Shown here piece by piece: positions 4,892 through 6,023 of a DNA stretch of 6,023 nucleotides. The notes below the pieces were generated by a model, which saw only the letters and a program-made list of their open reading frames with translations, searched no databases and was not told the DNA's origin. Numbering within the stretch: position 1 is the stretch's first letter; each line of letters starts with the position of its first letter. The stretch comes from Candidatus Omnitrophota bacterium (GTDB lineage Bacteria > NPL-UPA2 > BS750m-G34). The DNA lies in NCBI GenBank assembly GCA_030640045.1, contig DAOWKF010000019.1, forward strand, positions 1 through 6,023. Reading direction: 5' to 3'. Made by a program: the position numbers and the translations under genes.

Positions 4892-6023
4892 CTAAAATGC
4901 CTCTTCATTTATCACTACTTCCAGGGCGAACTTAACGAAATGCTTTCCGTCTATTTTGATATCCCGTCCCTCCGGTGTATTGATCTTTTTGAATATCGGC
5001 GAGGACTCAAGGTGCGACATAAAATAGCCTATCATATCCCAGCTTGAAGATAGGCCATCTAAGCGAATCCCTTTCTCAAGCGACTGGGCAGGTGAAAAAC
5101 TTTCCAGAATAATCCCGTCAGGAATAAGATAACCTACCTCATTAAGGACATCTAACCAGAATGTCCGCTCCATGCTTACCTCCTCAAATTGGGATATAAG
5201 CTTGAGAAATTTTTGCTTCTCTTCCCGCTTTGGTTTTAACGTCCTCTCAAGACTTGTATAATTGCCTATCGCTTTGTTTAACCCCTTCAAAGCAATCTTT
5301 TCCCTGAATGCCTTCTGGCGGATAACGCCGGGATAGACCAGCAGGGTTAAAAGAACCAGCGCAAAGCTTGCGATCAGGACAGGCTCTTTTTTCCTGAATT
5401 CAGCGCGCTCTAAGATAGATTGAGGCAAGAGATTTACTTTTATCTTACCCTCGCCTAACAGCCTCAAGCCAAGCCCCAGTGCTACTGAAAATATAGACGG
5501 CTCAGGGAATTTCGAAAGGATCTCGCTGGGGCCGGACAGTTTAGCAAAAGGATTTACCTTTGTTACTTTTATCCTTAAATTTTCCTCTATAAACCTATCA
5601 ATGTTTTTAAGCTGAATCCCTCCCCCGGTAAATATCAAATTTGCTATATTAGATCCGCGGAGCTGGGAACGATAATAGCCTATAGAGCGCCTTATCTCAT
5701 CTAAAAGTTCGTCAAGGATCGGCCGTAAAGCTGAAAATAATTTTTTTTCCTCCGATTCTTGTTTCAGTTTCTCTGCTTCAAAAAAATTAATATTAAAACT
5801 GCGGGCAATAGCCAGAGTAAGATTATCACCGCCTATTGGAAGAGACCTCACTATTGCTATCTCTCCGCCCTCAACTATGGTTATATTCGTTGACTGCGCG
5901 CCCATATCGAGGATAACAACAGGCTTGTCTTCGGAAATCTCATCTGTAAAATGAAGAGTATTATAAATAGAAAGAGGGGCAAAGTCTAAAACTTCTACCT
6001 CTAACTTTATCGGCACAATAAGG
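4892..6023 (-). CDS. pilM: PilM-PilN fusion protein (GspL-like), 5' end cut by window edge
   Basis: This protein combines the cytoplasmic actin-like PilM with the membrane protein PilN. The frame is open through the right edge; the first readable residues are LIVPIKLEVEVLD. The GTG at 6016 (the V) is an internal codon, because typical PilM has about 150 residues before this point. Counting from that GTG, residues 33-63 hold a nucleotide-binding loop of the actin/FtsA type (VVILDMGAQSTN, then IVRSLPIGG) and 126-147 the adenosine motif (LIFTGGGIQLKNID). VNLLP at 194-198 matches the PilN N-terminal motif that docks into PilM. A membrane helix (211-229), a charged helical segment (236-280) and a PilN-type periplasmic ferredoxin-like domain (283-371: FWLDVLNEV, LIPDGIILESF, RLDGLSSSW, YFMSHLESSPIF) follow. 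No stop lies between the halves. The layout equals GspL of type II secretion, but the motifs are type IV pilus-like. Confidence 0.9.
   Translation of the reverse strand, partial: LIVPIKLEVEVLDFAPLSIYNTLHFTDEISEDKPVVILDMGAQSTNITIVEGGEIAIVRSLPIGGDNLTLAIARSFNINFFEAEKLKQESEEKKLFSALRPILDELLDEIRRSIGYYRSQLRGSNIANLIFTGGGIQLKNIDRFIEENLRIKVTKVNPFAKLSGPSEILSKFPEPSIFSVALGLGLRLLGEGKIKVNLLPQSILERAEFRKKEPVLIASFALVLLTLLVYPGVIRQKAFREKIALKGLNKAIGNYTSLERTLKPKREEKQKFLKLISQFEEVSMERTFWLDVLNEVGYLIPDGIILESFSPAQSLEKGIRLDGLSSSWDMIGYFMSHLESSPIFKKINTPEGRDIKIDGKHFVKFALEVVINEEAF

Noticed and set aside
6014..6016. GTG as start codon of the PilM-PilN gene
   Set aside because: The frame stays open upstream to the window edge and the first readable residues match the middle of PilM, so the gene begins outside the window.

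Overview
All genes in this window lie on the minus strand, so reading runs from the right edge to the left. Together they encode the inner-membrane alignment platform and the outer-membrane secretin of a type IV pilus / type II secretion-like machine. In order: (1) a PilM-type actin-like protein fused to a PilN-type membrane protein (5' end cut by the right edge, stop at 4892); (2) a PilO-like bitopic protein (4891-4109); (3) a PilP/GspC-like bitopic protein with an apparent Ig-like domain (4119-3325); (4) a secreted TPR/coiled-coil protein carrying the N-terminal (STN/N0-type) secretin domain but no pore (3252-2080); (5) a first secretin-core protein (2078-1017); (6) a second, paralogous secretin-core protein (1020 to the left edge, cut just short of its C-terminus).

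The genes are tightly packed. Stop and start are adjacent at 4892/4891, there is an 11-bp overlap at 4109-4119, a 1-bp gap at 2079, and a 4-bp ATGA overlap at 1017-1020. The only real gap is 3253-3324. It holds a convincing sigma70-type promoter (TTGACG, 17-bp spacer, TATGAT), preceded by a tandem AT-rich repeat. The three secretin genes may therefore be transcribed separately from, or in addition to, the platform genes.

The architecture is unusual in several ways. PilM and PilN are one polypeptide, as in GspL of type II secretion, yet the PilN-style NLLP motif is kept at the junction. The PilP-like protein is anchored by a membrane helix, as in GspC, rather than by a lipid. The secretin is split: the TPR-STN half and the pore half are separate exported proteins, and the break appears to fall inside the N1 domain. 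The pore half is present twice in tandem, each copy with its own signal peptide. This suggests a multi-subunit, possibly hetero-oligomeric, secretin.

The organism is a diderm bacterium using the standard code, with moderate GC and Lys/Glu-rich proteins. The PilM-PilN fusion and the resemblance of the PilO-like protein to the Akkermansia Amuc_1100 family point toward the PVC superphylum or a relative such as Omnitrophota. This assignment is an inference from family resemblance, not a database result. No tRNA, rRNA, insertion sequence, CRISPR or clear terminator was seen. Pilins, PilB/PilT ATPases and PilC are not in the window and would be expected nearby, probably beyond the right edge.
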